Origin: Gymnorhina tibicen
Taxonomy: Eukaryota > Chordata > Aves > Passeriformes > Artamidae
DNA: 64,000 nucleotides
Reading direction: 5' to 3'
Assembly (NCBI GenBank): GCA_013399875.1
Contig: VXAZ01001116.1
Location: 144,319-208,318, forward strand
Made by a program: the position numbers and the translations under genes. The notes beneath the pieces were generated by a model. It searched no databases and was not told where the DNA came from. It saw only the letters and a program-made list of their open reading frames with translations. Every line of letters starts with the position of its first letter. Within the stretch, counting starts at the first letter, position 1. Below are positions 49,701 through 61,170 of this stretch, piece by piece.

Positions 49701-51579
49701 TATCACAGATGGCCAGATCAATTAAGGGTAATCAATTAAATATCTAAGGGATCATAGGTGGGATGGATAAATTAATAGTGCAAATAAATCAAATATTCAG
49801 GATGCTCAGGAGGAATATAACCTGAGAAGATAATCATGGGGTAAGTGTCAGTGGGTGTAGTGTTTGGAGTGATGACTGTGTGGAATCTGGTGCATTTGTG
49901 GGAGTGTGTTATGCTCCCTGCTCTACTCCACAGAATTATTACTTCTACATTTTTGCCATGCTATCATACAGCTCTCCTGCCAGTCTTAGATATGTTGCTG
50001 TTGATTTTTGCCCTTGCTGAGGTTTTAAATTTGAAAACTTATAAATAAGGAGAACTTCAATATCAGTTAGCAGAGACCATATGAGTTTATAACAAATGGT
50101 AGAATGAACATTTAGTAAAAATAAGTTTACTTTGTTTTAGTTCCCTCTCATGTGAATCCAGTTAATCAAGTGGAATTGTCTGCTTACACTGTAAATCTAC
50201 ATACTGTCTTTGGTTTTGTGTAGGAGTGTCTTTATATACAGATAACTCTAAAATGCAAGAACTTTGTCTAGATTATGTGAGAGGTGCTGCCCCTTTGAAG
50301 TCATTCTTACACGTAATTCAGCTCATAATTCATCATACTGGTACAGAGGTCATAGTTCTGCACAACCAACAATTTTAAATGGAATGGCTTGATTTTTGTT
50401 TTTGAAGAACTTGTATTCTTTCACAAATCTTATGTTCCCTTCCTCAAACAAAGTCCTACCAGCAGCAGTCCAAATGTAACTTTTGCAATAACCTCAGTTT
50501 CTAATTTGAGTTTCACCCTTCCTGTTTTTCTTCAAATATCTGTGCAGAATTGTAACTTTACATGGTAATGTTTAGTCTTAGACAAAAGTGCTTGTACACT
50601 GAAATCCAGATAAACACAATAAAAATAAAATCCATTTGTCTCCATCTGGTTTGTATGATCCTCCTGATGCAGGGTGAAATTACTTGAGAGCCCCAATAAA
50701 GTGATTGGTGTATTTCTAAATACCAGAATATTAAGAAGTACGCAATAGGCACTGGCAGAAAAGAGCAGCTTTTAAATGACTAGAGATCCTATGCCAGAAA
50801 ATTCAAATAATCTGATGTCTGCAAAGATGGACAGTGGGAAGTGAAAAATAAGAACAGCATGAATTCTGGCAGTAAAATAATTGGAAACTTAAGGGAATTT
50901 TTGTGAGAGTCAATGAGGGTATTTAGGAAATTTTGTGCACTTCTTGGGATAGCAGGTGGGTGGAAAGCTGGATCTTCTTGTGAACTCTTAAGTAATCACT
51001 CACTATGAATAAAATACATCACATTCAAACTGTCCTCATGGGACACTGATTGCTGCAGTTTTGTCAGAAAAATTCAGGACTTAAAATGGTGATGTTCCTC
51101 ATTGTATAGAGAAGTAGAATGGGAGCAAATTAACTACATTCAGCGCTGTGGCCCTAGTCTTTGTCAGAGGGATATTTTTTATTATTTTTTATTTCCTATC
51201 CAAGTGGACAGGACCATTCCAGATGTATTATACTGGAGTATTTGAATACTACTTCAGTAAAAGATGAACCAATTGAGGTAGAGCACTGACATATTGCCCT
51301 GCTGAATTTAAAAGTTCAGAAAAGTTAAAATTTATGCTTGCTGTGTCATTTCCTTTTACATTCACTGAAGAAATGCTTCTATAAAACAGCTCCATACTTT
51401 CCTTCTGACTACCTATATCTACTATAAGAAATCTTTTCTGGATAATGTTAAAGATAATTGCTAAGATACAGTGATAAACCCTTGCAGTCCTGCTCTGTAC
51501 TTGTCCAATCTGACTTTTTGCCATTTATTTAACAGTAGTTATATAGCCTTGACATTTTCAAAGCCCTATACAAGCACAA
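46794..51579. other. 4.8 kb without a recognised gene
   Basis: It contains TTTTACATA-like imperfect repeats at 49019-49071 and a diverged local duplication (AATCAATTAAAT...ATCA(C/T)AG..GG) with copies near 49681-49715 and 49729-49763. The 123-codon frame at 48409-48780 is hydrophobic, encoded by a C/T-rich low-complexity tract, and is not called. Part of 47050-47600 is GC-richer and may be an old unnamed repeat. Confidence 0.45.
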
Positions 51580-51755
51580 ACTAATTAATCTTTAGTTTGC
51601 CTTTGAGGTAGGTGAGTCAGTATTCTCTCCTTTTTCACAGATATTACAGTCAGAGCAGAGGAAGTACATGAATAGCCTGAAGTCCTACAGAAAATTGGTG
51701 TCAAACCCAGCATTTTAACTTGGGCCCTCTTAGAAGAGAGGGTGCTTAACCCTGG
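51580..51755 (+). mobile_element. MIR-like SINE relic
   Basis: The order of words follows the MIR family core and tail: TTTGAGGTAGGTGAGTCAGTATT, TTTTTCACAGAT, CAGAGCAGAGGAAGTACATG, a GTCAAACCCAGCATTTTAACTTGGGCCCTC block (the usual 'GGGATTTGAACCCAGG' region, diverged) and GGGTGCTTAACCCTGG (the usual 'GCTCTTAACCACT'). It is heavily diverged, as expected for an element active before the mammal-bird split. Assigned by eye. Confidence 0.6.
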
Positions 51756-52553
51756 AATGTTTCCGCTTTCCCAAGGCAACTCTCTGTGTGCTGGGTTATA
51801 TTTGCATTATTGACTGAAATAACTAATCTGATCACAGAGAGAAGTTCTGCAGCTGTTTCCCTACAGTATCTGTCATGCACTTTTGAAGGGGCAACAAAGA
51901 TAATAGTTGTAATGAAAGCCCTTTTCTGATGCTGTGTTTCTACACTGGATGTTATCACTTGCTTGTGTACAGAATTCAACCCAAAATCTGCATTCTCCTC
52001 ATTCCAGCATACTGGGGGATAAAGGAAGGCTCAATTCAGCAGCTGCTGCTTCTCTTGTCATTATGTTGCAAACAATAAAGAAATTATGCTCATACTGGTT
52101 ACTTTAATTCTACATATTCTTCTCTGAAGACAAAGAAGCATATCCTTCATTGTTACAATGATGCATTACACATCCCATGAAATATTTAAGAATACATACC
52201 CATAAAATAACACCTGCTCTGTCGCATGCTGTCTCAGTTTAAAATGAGATGCTTTCTGACTTTCTGATTCTGCCAAAGTCCAGTCTGTTTTCATAATGAC
52301 TATACTGAAGTCTCAGAGAATCTTTAAATACACTAGTCAATAAAAGAATACTTCTAGTATTCTCACACTGTCATTGAATCATAATTATATAGATTGTGTA
52401 TTGCTGCAAAAATATCTCAGGATTTTCATCTGAAAACAGAAAAACTCAATTTGTTATTCAGTGGTCGAGTATGTGTACATTTAGGATAAGGCTGAATAGA
52501 AGAACTTCATTCCTGTAGTAGGTATTCTCACTTTATTTTTGCAAAGGAGTGTG

Positions 52554-52600
52554 TATATATCTATATCTATATATCTATATCTATCTATATCTATATATAT
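52554..52600. repeat. (TATC/TA)n microsatellite
   Basis: A compound array of TATA and CTATAT/CTAT units between GGAGTGTG and TGTCTACTGG. Confidence 0.9.
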
Positions 52601-52907
52601 GTCTACTGGGAAAAAGGTGAGGACCACTCCTTCACTGGTGCTATTATGCCAATAATTAAAAAAAAAACTTTTAGAAACTTGGCAACAGTGGCCAAGCTTT
52701 GGCATTCTGCATTGTGCTAATTTATCTGGATACCAACACAGTGTCTGATGTTACTTCCTTATGTTTTTCTCTCTTGTATGTATCTGTAGAACTGTTACAC
52801 AGCCTGATATAGGCCCTTCAAACTAAGAAGGGGTCTTCTAAAATTCTGTCCTGTATTAATCATCATAGAGGGCTCTTTGAAATAATGTATTTATATTATG
52901 AAGGCAC

Positions 52908-53863
52908 TGTCAGAGACTGAAATATTACAGTTTATGACTTAAACTTTTTCATGAAGGACTTTTAAAACTGTGCTGCAAAAGCTGCAGAGAAGACTACCGC
53001 ACCGTGAATGGGGCCCTGACTGAGACCTTACACTGCTTACTGATGAAGATAAAGTAGAATATCTCTGGGCTGGGGACATTCAGAAAGCCTAAGCTTAACA
53101 CCTCCAAGGTGGAGATCACAGCCCCAGGGCTATCAGCTGCCAGGCTCCAACAGACCCTGGCACCAAAGGGTGGGGGGAGAGAGGCTTTGGGTGTGTGCTG
53201 GAAAAGTCTCCGGTCAGAGGCGCAGTGACCGCCCATCCTCCCCTGTGCAGAGGAGCCCAGCTGAGGGGTCCTGCACCCGGGGAGAAGCTGATCCACAGCA
53301 GAGGGGGTGACATGGCCCATCAAAGGCCCCCCAAAGGGGTCCCAGACCCCGCACCAGAGCACCAGGGATGATGCAGCAGACCCTCGGTGTTGCAAGGGAC
53401 AGTGTGTCAAGCTGGCCCCTGCAAGGGAGGCGCATGGGCGTTCCCACCTGCCCAAAGTATTTATTAATCCACAGGACTCTTTACTCCTCGGCGTGTGGCC
53501 ATGTGCGGTGGCGTGGCAGCGGGGGACCCTTACCACCAAGAAGATCAGATGGAGGGGAGCAGCGAGACGTCGCTGGGACCCTCGGATGGGCGATATGCTC
53601 ACCTAACCCCTGTCACCTCTCCCTGTCCCCCACCTTCCCCACACACCCTTCTTTCTCTGTGTCTTTCTTTCTTTCTTTTCTCTTTCCTTCCCTTTACCTC
53701 TTTTACTATTAAATAAAATGCATCAATTTTTTGGCACCAACATCTAACCTCGCTTGGTTTTAGTCTCATTTTTGGGAATATTTTGAACCTTCTCAAAGTT
53801 CCTTCCTGTTTATGCACAGACTTAGTTTTCCTTGCTCTTCTGGGTTTAAACTGGATCGTAACA
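52908..53863 (+). mobile_element. Solo LTR (956 bp) with ggcac target duplication
   Basis: TGTCAGAGACTG at 52908 and the terminal GGATCGTAACA at 53863 are bracketed by an exact 5-bp ggcac (52903-52907, 53864-53868). AATAAA lies at 53712-53717 after a C/T-rich tract with TTTC repeats (53664-53683), followed by a U5-like TTTTTTGGCACCAAC. The GC-rich U3 (52990-53600) generates several long frames, including 202 codons on the minus strand, with no viral or cellular motif. No internal region remains. Confidence 0.85.
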
Positions 53864-53868
53864 GGCAC

Positions 53869-55058
53869 CCTAGGTCTTTAAAACCTATGATCCAAACTTA
53901 TTTAGAAAATGTGAATGGTTTGCTCATATGGGAATGACATTTAGCAACTAATATTCTGATTCCAGAATTTCTTGTGTGTAGTAGTACCTAGCCCTAAAAT
54001 ATTCTTATTAAAATATCCTGAAGTATTCTTATTAAAATCATTTGGATTACCTACTGAAAGAAGTTTTTTAACTCAGCAGTTATAAGTGAAACTTACCTAT
54101 TTAACCAGCAAAGCTCATTGATAAACCAGTCTCTGACAGACCAGCAGACTTTTCCCTTTGCTGTCATGTGTCTAATTGTTTCTTTTTATTTTGATTTTCT
54201 TTGAAATCTCCAGCCGAAATGCACAGGGAATATAAAATCATACATGTAATTCTTCATCTGAATTATCTTTTGAGTGTAAGCAAGCTTCCATGGAAACTCA
54301 CTTCCTTCTTACAGAAGTTAATGTTTCTTGATAATGAACTGTGAAATAAAAAGTGATTGGATACAATACATCAAGGAATAGAGACACCATGCCTGCACTG
54401 CTCTCCAGCTCCCTAGGAGGAATATCTCCAAAGTCTAAGATAAGAAATGCTTTCAGCAGTTCCAAGATAAATAGTCTTCCTAGTCTGTACTCAAGGTCAA
54501 AATTCTTCTGTTCCTAGTTTTCTTTGTTAATTCTCATTTTCAATAAGATTACAATGTTTTGTCTACAAATAATCTTGATACCTTTAAGGTAAATGAAATC
54601 CGGTTTTCAGTGTTCAGTGATTTTCTTTGCTCTTTTGAGATGATTAGTGGAGCGCACAATAGTAGATGTGAAGTTACAGTCCAGTCACCAAGAATCTGTT
54701 CATTTTCTGTAAGCCAAGGAGTATTTTGTGTTGCCTAATTTTTGTACTGAAAGTCATTCCTTCATTTTGGAAATATCAGCTGGCTCTGAGGGTGGGACTA
54801 CAGAGCCTTGAGTGAGAGAGACCCTTCTGGGTTCATGAATAAACCAGCCAAGAAGAAAAACCCTCTAAGAGAGAAGTGTCAGGGAGAAGAGCTTGCTGAA
54901 GGACATAGTGGAATTTCTCAGAATTGATTCACGTTATTGCTGTGAGTTTTATTTTTTTGGTTCAGCTTTTAGTGGTGTTTGGGGTTTTTGTTTGGTTGTT
55001 GTGGGTTTTTTTGGTTTTCTTTTTGCAGCTAGCTCTAGTTACCAAGCCACTGGTACAT
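53869..55058. other. Unassigned sequence
   Basis: Direct repeats of TATTCTTATTAAAAT lie near 53999-54040. 54950-55025 is a G/T-rich tract ending CTTTTTGCAG, an acceptor-like sequence without a matching donor. No gene recognised. Confidence 0.45.
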
Positions 55059-55063
55059 CCCTG

Positions 55064-55447
55064 TGTGGTGGTTTAGGCCAAATTCAGAGAAAACGTCCAA
55101 AAGGAATGTCTCCTCAAAGGAAGGCAGGTTACAACCACTCCTCCCCCCAACCGGGTTCGGGAAAAAAGATTTTCCTCGGAGGAAAGTGAAGGAGAAAATA
55201 AAAGCTATTTATTTAACAAACACACAGGAAAACAATATTAATAATGCTAAATAATAAAATCTCTCACTCTGGAGAGAAAACCTGAAAGATTTTAGAGTCC
55301 TTCTGTGGGTGCGGTCTCTCTCCTCCTCCTCGGAGCTGGGTCGGATTGGGGGCCCCCCTCCAGGCCGGTGGAAGGTCCCCCAGTGGGGTTCTGATGTTCT
55401 GGTGTTCTGAACAAGTCCAGAAGAGAAGAAGGGAAAAAGCCAAGACA
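55064..55447 (-). mobile_element. Short solo LTR (384 bp), same family as the LTR at 13099-13749
   Basis: On the plus strand it runs from TGTGGTGGTTTAGG (its 3' end on the minus strand) to GCCAAGACA (5' end, TGTCTTGG). An exact 5-bp ccctg duplication flanks it (55059-55063, 55448-55452). The polyadenylation signal is TTTATT at 55208-55213, i.e. AATAAA on the minus strand. It matches the 13-kb copy closely from the TTCTTCTCTTCTGG block to the 3' end. It passes directly from the terminal TGTCTTGGC to this block, so about 260 bp of U3 present in the other copy are absent though both ends are intact. Confidence 0.9.
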
Positions 55448-55452
55448 CCCTG

Positions 55453-57136
55453 CTTGCAAAACCAGATTGGTTTTGGTTTTTTGGTCAGTTATTTGGCCCA
55501 GCAGTCATTCCCATCCCCTCTCCAGCTTGGATCTGGAGCATGGAGACTAACTGAGGGGGACCCCCATATGGAGAGTGAGGAGCTTCTTCTCACACCTGTA
55601 CTCAACACTGTGGGGAAGAGGAAACTGAAGTTGTGTTTGCCATATGAGTGACCGAGAAAGAAAGATTTTTCTTCAGCCTTTATCACATGAACCAGAGAAA
55701 ATCAAATGAAATGGCTAGATGTCTCTAAGTAGGATAAAAAGATTAAGTATGTTTTCATGGAGAACAGAATATAACTATGTAACTCATTGTCAGGAATGCT
55801 GTAAAATGTGCCAGATTCAAAACAATTTCTTAAGATTATTCAATCTAAAGACATAACCTTATCTCAGGAAATCAATATGAAGACTAAAAAGTTGTCAAGG
55901 GATTACCAATGCTGGTTCTGCAAATTTCATTTCTTTCTAAAGCACCCAGTTTTGTCTCCCATCAGAGAAAGCATGTGGGATACAGGCCTCTATCTAGCTG
56001 CTTCCTATAGATTTATTCCAGTCCTTACCACTGTGACTAATTAAGTGAAAAAACATGACTCAAGGAAGCAACAGAGTGATATCTAAATATACTTGTCTTA
56101 TAAAATTTGATTGAGATAAAATTAGCTGTCATACTGACTTTTTTCCTTAAATTCTCGTTGTGTCCCCTCTGTCATGAGTTGTCCAGTTCTAAAATTGGGA
56201 AGTCCAGCGTCTTTTTTGTCTGACAGTCTAGAATGTGTCACTGTGATGCAAAATAAAAACCAAGCAGGACTTCTAAAAATCTTTGTAGTCAAATGTAAAC
56301 TTCTTTTTGTTGACAAGCTCTTTTTAAAATAGAGATTCACTGGTGGTGAGAACAAGATTTTTCTTTTGAAATGACTTCTACTCTGAAATGCCTTGAGAGA
56401 ATGAGTCCAGAGAGGAAAGGTTAATATCTCTGCTGCCCATAGGTTTGAAGATTACTGCCTTTCACAGGTGCTTGGCTCGTCTTCAGCCAGGACTTCCAAG
56501 GGATGAAGTAAGTTACCCTGTGAGCTCTCCTATTGCCATTAGAAAAAGGTGAGGAACAGTGATAAGGTGGATTCCATCCAGCACTGTCAGAATGCTTATA
56601 CAAATACAAGGCTCCTTTCAATAAAATGTTTGGTTGTTGTTGTTAAATAGCTAATTTCCAATTTCCCCTTTGCATTTAAACCCCTCATAGATCTTCATAT
56701 CTCCCTGTGCTGCTGAGCTTATGGATCTATATGAGGCATAGGTTTGATATTTTTACCCAGGCTGATATATTGATGATGCCCTTTATTTGGATACAGTTAT
56801 ATAAAACAGCAGTTATATATATTGGTATATTGGAATAAACATGGGTCTGAGAGTAACAGTGACAGAGGCAGACTTTTTTCTTTTAACAGTATTTTTAGCA
56901 CTATAATATTTATGCTAATATTCATAAGTCCTTATATTTATGCATAGACTGAACTTGAACTGTACACAGTTCCATAAAATTGTTTTATTTTTTCCTAAAT
57001 TTTGATTTTCTGTGTATAGACTTTAAATGTCTTGGTCAAGGACCAATCACTTCAAGGACTTTAAATGTCTACTGTAAAACAACTGTACTGTGTCTTCCCC
57101 TCTTCGTGATGCTCAACACCGTGGTGCTACAACAAG
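55453..57136. other. Unassigned sequence
   Basis: Just before the CR1 fragment, GACTTTAAATGTCT occurs twice (57019-57032 and 57058-57071). 55480-55630 is GC-richer and might be old repeat material. No gene recognised. Confidence 0.45.
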
Positions 57137-57425
57137 ACTGATGGATGTCCAACCTGACCCTCCCCTAGCACAGCTTGAAGGCTATGTTGTCTCATTTGTC
57201 ACCAGTTGCCTGGGAGAAGAGACCACCTGGCTACAACCTCCTTTCAGCTGGTTGCAGAGAACAGTAAGGTCCTCTGAGCCTCCTTTTCTCCAGGTTAGAC
57301 AACCCCAACTCCCTCAGCTGCAACTCATAAAACCTGTGCTCCAGACCTTTTACCTTTTTCACTGCCCTTCTCTGGACACGCTCCAGAATCTCGACATCTT
57401 TCTTGAAATGAGGGGCCCAGGACCT
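57137..57425 (-). mobile_element. CR1 LINE fragment, C-terminal ORF2 region
   Basis: Plus-strand words CACCAGTTGCCTGGGAGAAGAG, CTACAACCTCCTTTCAGCTGG, CTCCCTCAGCTGC, CTGCCCTTCTCTGGACACGC and GAGGGGCCCAGGACC are the reverse complement of the CR1 region coding for the LFSLEKRRL and ECVQRRA blocks. Same region and orientation as part of the CR1 at 42384-43010, but more diverged and cut at both ends, without the 3' tail. Confidence 0.88.
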
Positions 57426-60400
57426 TGCAAACCACAGTGAAGTTACTTGCAGAGTAAGGCAATGCTTAAATTCATAAAGTGCTTATTTCAACTCATTTCA
57501 GTCATTCATTGAACTGTGTGTTATACTAGACATTAATTATTCTTGCTCAGACATAAATACCCACGAAAGTTTGTTTCAAGGAGTGCCTTTTATAGCTCTA
57601 AAGCACAGAGCAGTGCTGTCATCCTTCTCCTCATTCTGTGTCCAGAGCTTGCCATGGGTTACAAAGATAAGAAGGAAGGACTACTGAACCAACATAATTG
57701 CACCATTCATACTGACTGCCAGTTTGGAGAGCTGGAGTACATTGTCAGTGGTTGAACATTCCCAAAATGCCTGATATTAGCATCAGATGTCTCCTTTCCA
57801 TCTTACCCTCTCTCTACGTGGATAAATAAGGTACTACAGTGGAGCAAAGGACAATAAGGAATTTCATTTTCTTCTCAGCTTGGTCTTTGAGTAAATGAGT
57901 AATATAAGTAAAGCACATAGGCACTTATCATGCCAGCTCCCCATCTGTGAAACTGAGAAAATACTCTTCTTTCTAAAGTGACTCTAAAATACACTACAAA
58001 GATGTAAACCCATAATATTCAGGGTGTTTTTTAACAATTCTGAATTGAAAATGTTTTAGAATACCACAGTAATTGATCCTTTAGAAATTTCACAGATCAA
58101 TTAAAGGAGCTTAAAAAACTTAGGAAGTATGTCACCTTCTCTGCCCTGACAATGAAGCTACCACAACAAGAGTGTTTTGACTTTTACTTACTGAATGAAA
58201 GCAATTAGTTAATAAGACTAGGGCAGAGACAATCAGGAATCAAGCCTCTCCTGTTAGGTCCCCCTGGGAAGTGTTGTTTCCTTCCTATATTAGGTAATTT
58301 TCCTTATCCATCCCTACTGACATTTGGGCCACACAACCGAACGTTCTGCCTTCAGGCTCTGCCTCCAGCCACTGTCCTTTTATTAAATTGTGAAACTTTC
58401 TGCTGCTGCTCTTGCCCAGTATTCTCTACTCTATCCTCAAATAGTAACTAAAAGTAAACAATAGCTGGTGAAAGTTTCCCACTCACCTTCTGTAGCATTT
58501 ATTTTTTATCCATGCATTTTCACACTGTTTCCATTTTATCTTACTTTGTTATTGTTAGAAGTGTACAGTGTCCGCATCAACTCTCTTGGTAAGATCTACC
58601 TTTTCCTGGATCCAGTAAATGGAATAGTGGATCCTAGGATCAAAATTAAATCTCGAGTATTTAGCCCAGTAACAAAATGTAATTTAGTGCTGGGTAATAA
58701 ATACATATTTGTGATGCACCAGAAATACCACAAGACCACAATTATGGACAAATACCATTAAATTTAATTTGTGAGAAGAGAAAAAGGAAGAGAAAACTGC
58801 ATAAGAAACTCTCCTATAGCAAGATCAGTCACTTTAAATGTTCATTTTGATCAAAAGTAGTGATCAAATAGATGTGGGGTAACTTATTGTTTAATATTTA
58901 TTTGGTTTACTAATATTGAATTAAGGATAATTACTGAACAGATGCCCACTCATGACTCTGTAGTTTGATTCTGAGTTATAATTCATGATGTGACAAGAAC
59001 AGATTTTCACTGTATTAAATATTTTATAGTTTTGTGGGTTTCTGTTGGAAGTACTGCCAAAGAACCTGGTTGGTTTTCTTAGTGTGGGCATCAGGTTCAG
59101 CTGGAGTTTCAGGAGCTGGATGAAATTTGTTTTTCCTGCCTGTGCCATGGATCTTGGGACATATATGATTTGTCTACAACAATAACAAATGGAAAAGCAT
59201 CAATAAAAATAATTGTGATGACATGCAGAACAGTTTAAAATTATATATAAGTAATCACACCTGAATTAAAATATATATAATATTTGTTCAAGAAATTAGA
59301 ATCCAATAAACCTGAATTCTAGATCTAGTAAGGTTAGGTAACCGATCAGACTACCTGAGATCTACTCAAGGACTAAATAACTCTCTACTCTTTTTTAACA
59401 CAGAAATGGGTGATAAAATAAACCTAAATGGCCCTATTTGCTTGCCTCTGGAAAACAAAACAACCCTCCCCAATTATTGCCTAGGTTAGTGTAATATTTA
59501 AAAAATAATGAAGTTATTTTTTTAGAATCAAGCTATAATGAGACATTACTTGCTCAATGCTATGACTTATGAAAACTTTGGAAAACTCATGTGTGAGATT
59601 TTAATTTTGAAGTTATCAAAAAGCCTTAAAGCTGATAGTTCTCCTTTCTAATGTACCTGAAACACTATAGAAAAATGAATGGAAGACTTTTAAGGTGCCT
59701 AATAATTATGATAATATTTTATGAGTGTAAGTTGAAAATCTTTAGAATATTTTACATTTAAAATATATTTCAGAAAGATTGTAAATAATAAAAAAAAGTA
59801 AGCTTTTTAATTTCAAAATATTAAAATGTCAAAACTTCAAAGCATCTCAGTCTTTTACCTAAAACCTAATGTATTCATTTTATGCTTAATTGTTCTTTTA
59901 AATAAACTATTTCTTTCCATACAGAAAGCTGGATCTGATACTGTACATTGGTTTATGGAACAGATCTATTTGTGAAATAGTGAAATTTGGAGCACAGTGA
60001 ATAATAAAAAACTCTAACCCACGGTGTCTTTGGTCTTCCAGGGTTCACTGATGTTTGTTGCCTTCTCATTTACTACTCAATATAAGGTCCACCATAGTCA
60101 CAGGAATATTTCCTATATCAAATGCTCTGCTGTCATTTAGATGTTTTGCTAAAATCTATATATATTCCCTCATAAACAAGCTCTTGTACCCAATTAACAC
60201 TTTTTTCATCCTCAGTATGCTTTGAGAAGTCTCTTTTATTGACTCTGCCAGCTTATTGACTAACATGCCTAATCTTTTCCTTCTAAATTTGATTTATTTT
60301 TCTCCTCTTTCCAGTTCTTCTTCTACAGTATTTCAAAATTTTCTTCCTACAGTGGTGCTTTTGAAATATTTTCAATCTTGAATTTCAGTTATATAAAAGC

Positions 60401-60889
60401 AATTACATTTTCAACATCTCTCTAGGAACTGAATATGCATTGCATTTATATTACAGTATTACAAGATTTCAAATATTTCAGAGGTATTATAGCTAGAAGA
60501 AAGTGCTGAAATGCTGTTGGTACAGGTATACTTATGGCAGCATAACAGATAACTCTCCAGAAATCAATTTTCCTTTATTTTTATTTTAAAAAATATATTT
60601 CCTCATAGTCACAGTCTAAGAAGACAGCAAAGGTGTACTGTGATTAAATGTTTCTATTTACCTGTGCTAAAAACATTAAATGTGTTCTGGATATAATGAA
60701 ATGTCCAGTTTGGAAATATAGAATCACTGGATACACAGGCACTTTAGGTGCATTTTTGCTTTTTCCTGTATTATGATCAGTATTTCTGTGAATGGAGAAG
60801 GAAGAGCATTTAGCTGGTATTCTCTCCTAGGAACTGGGTAGTTTAAATAATGACCCATCTGAACTCTGGAAATAAAGGATGAAATTACA
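57426..60889. other. 3.5 kb of unassigned AT-rich sequence
   Basis: The 97-codon frame at 58468-58761 (plus) has no recognised motif. The rest shows only AT-rich low-complexity words. No gene or repeat family assigned. Confidence 0.5.
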
Positions 60890-61170
60890 CACTCTAGGCG
60901 CAAAATTGTAGAGGGATTAAAAGTTTCATATTTAGAACAATGAAGAATGTGTGTTTCATAATCACTGAGCCCAGGATGGCCTCCAACCATCACATCACCC
61001 CCAAGTCCTTCCCTTCTGCAACAAACAGGTCCAGCGGGCGCCTTTCCTAATTGGCTCACGCACCAGCTGTGTCAGGAAGTTCTTTTCCACACACTTCAGA
61101 AACCTCCCAGCTGTTTTCCTCTCTGCTCTATTGCATTTCCAGTAGACATCTAGTAAGGTCTTTCTCCAAC
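60890..61170 (-). mobile_element. CR1 LINE fragment, endonuclease domain
   Basis: Two minus-strand frames carry consecutive parts of the CR1 apurinic-type endonuclease: VYWKCNRAERKTAGRFLKCV, NFLTQLVREPIRKGA (about 61150-61030), then after a frameshift GGDVMVGGHPGLSDYETHIL (about 61000-60940). The family motif GLSDHE has a tyrosine in place of the catalytic histidine, and the GDFN motif upstream is gone. It is an isolated internal piece without the 3' end, so it derives from an older copy broken by deletion. Boundaries are approximate. Confidence 0.82.

Noticed and set aside
52994..53602. 202-codon minus-strand frame, the longest in the window
   Set aside because: It lies antisense inside the U3 of the solo LTR at 52908-53863, where high GC makes stops rare. 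No domain is recognisable.
58468..58761. 97-codon plus frame with a GTAAGA donor-like site inside
   Set aside because: No family match and a plain AT-rich context. The donor-like site would cut the frame, and no acceptor pairs with it convincingly.
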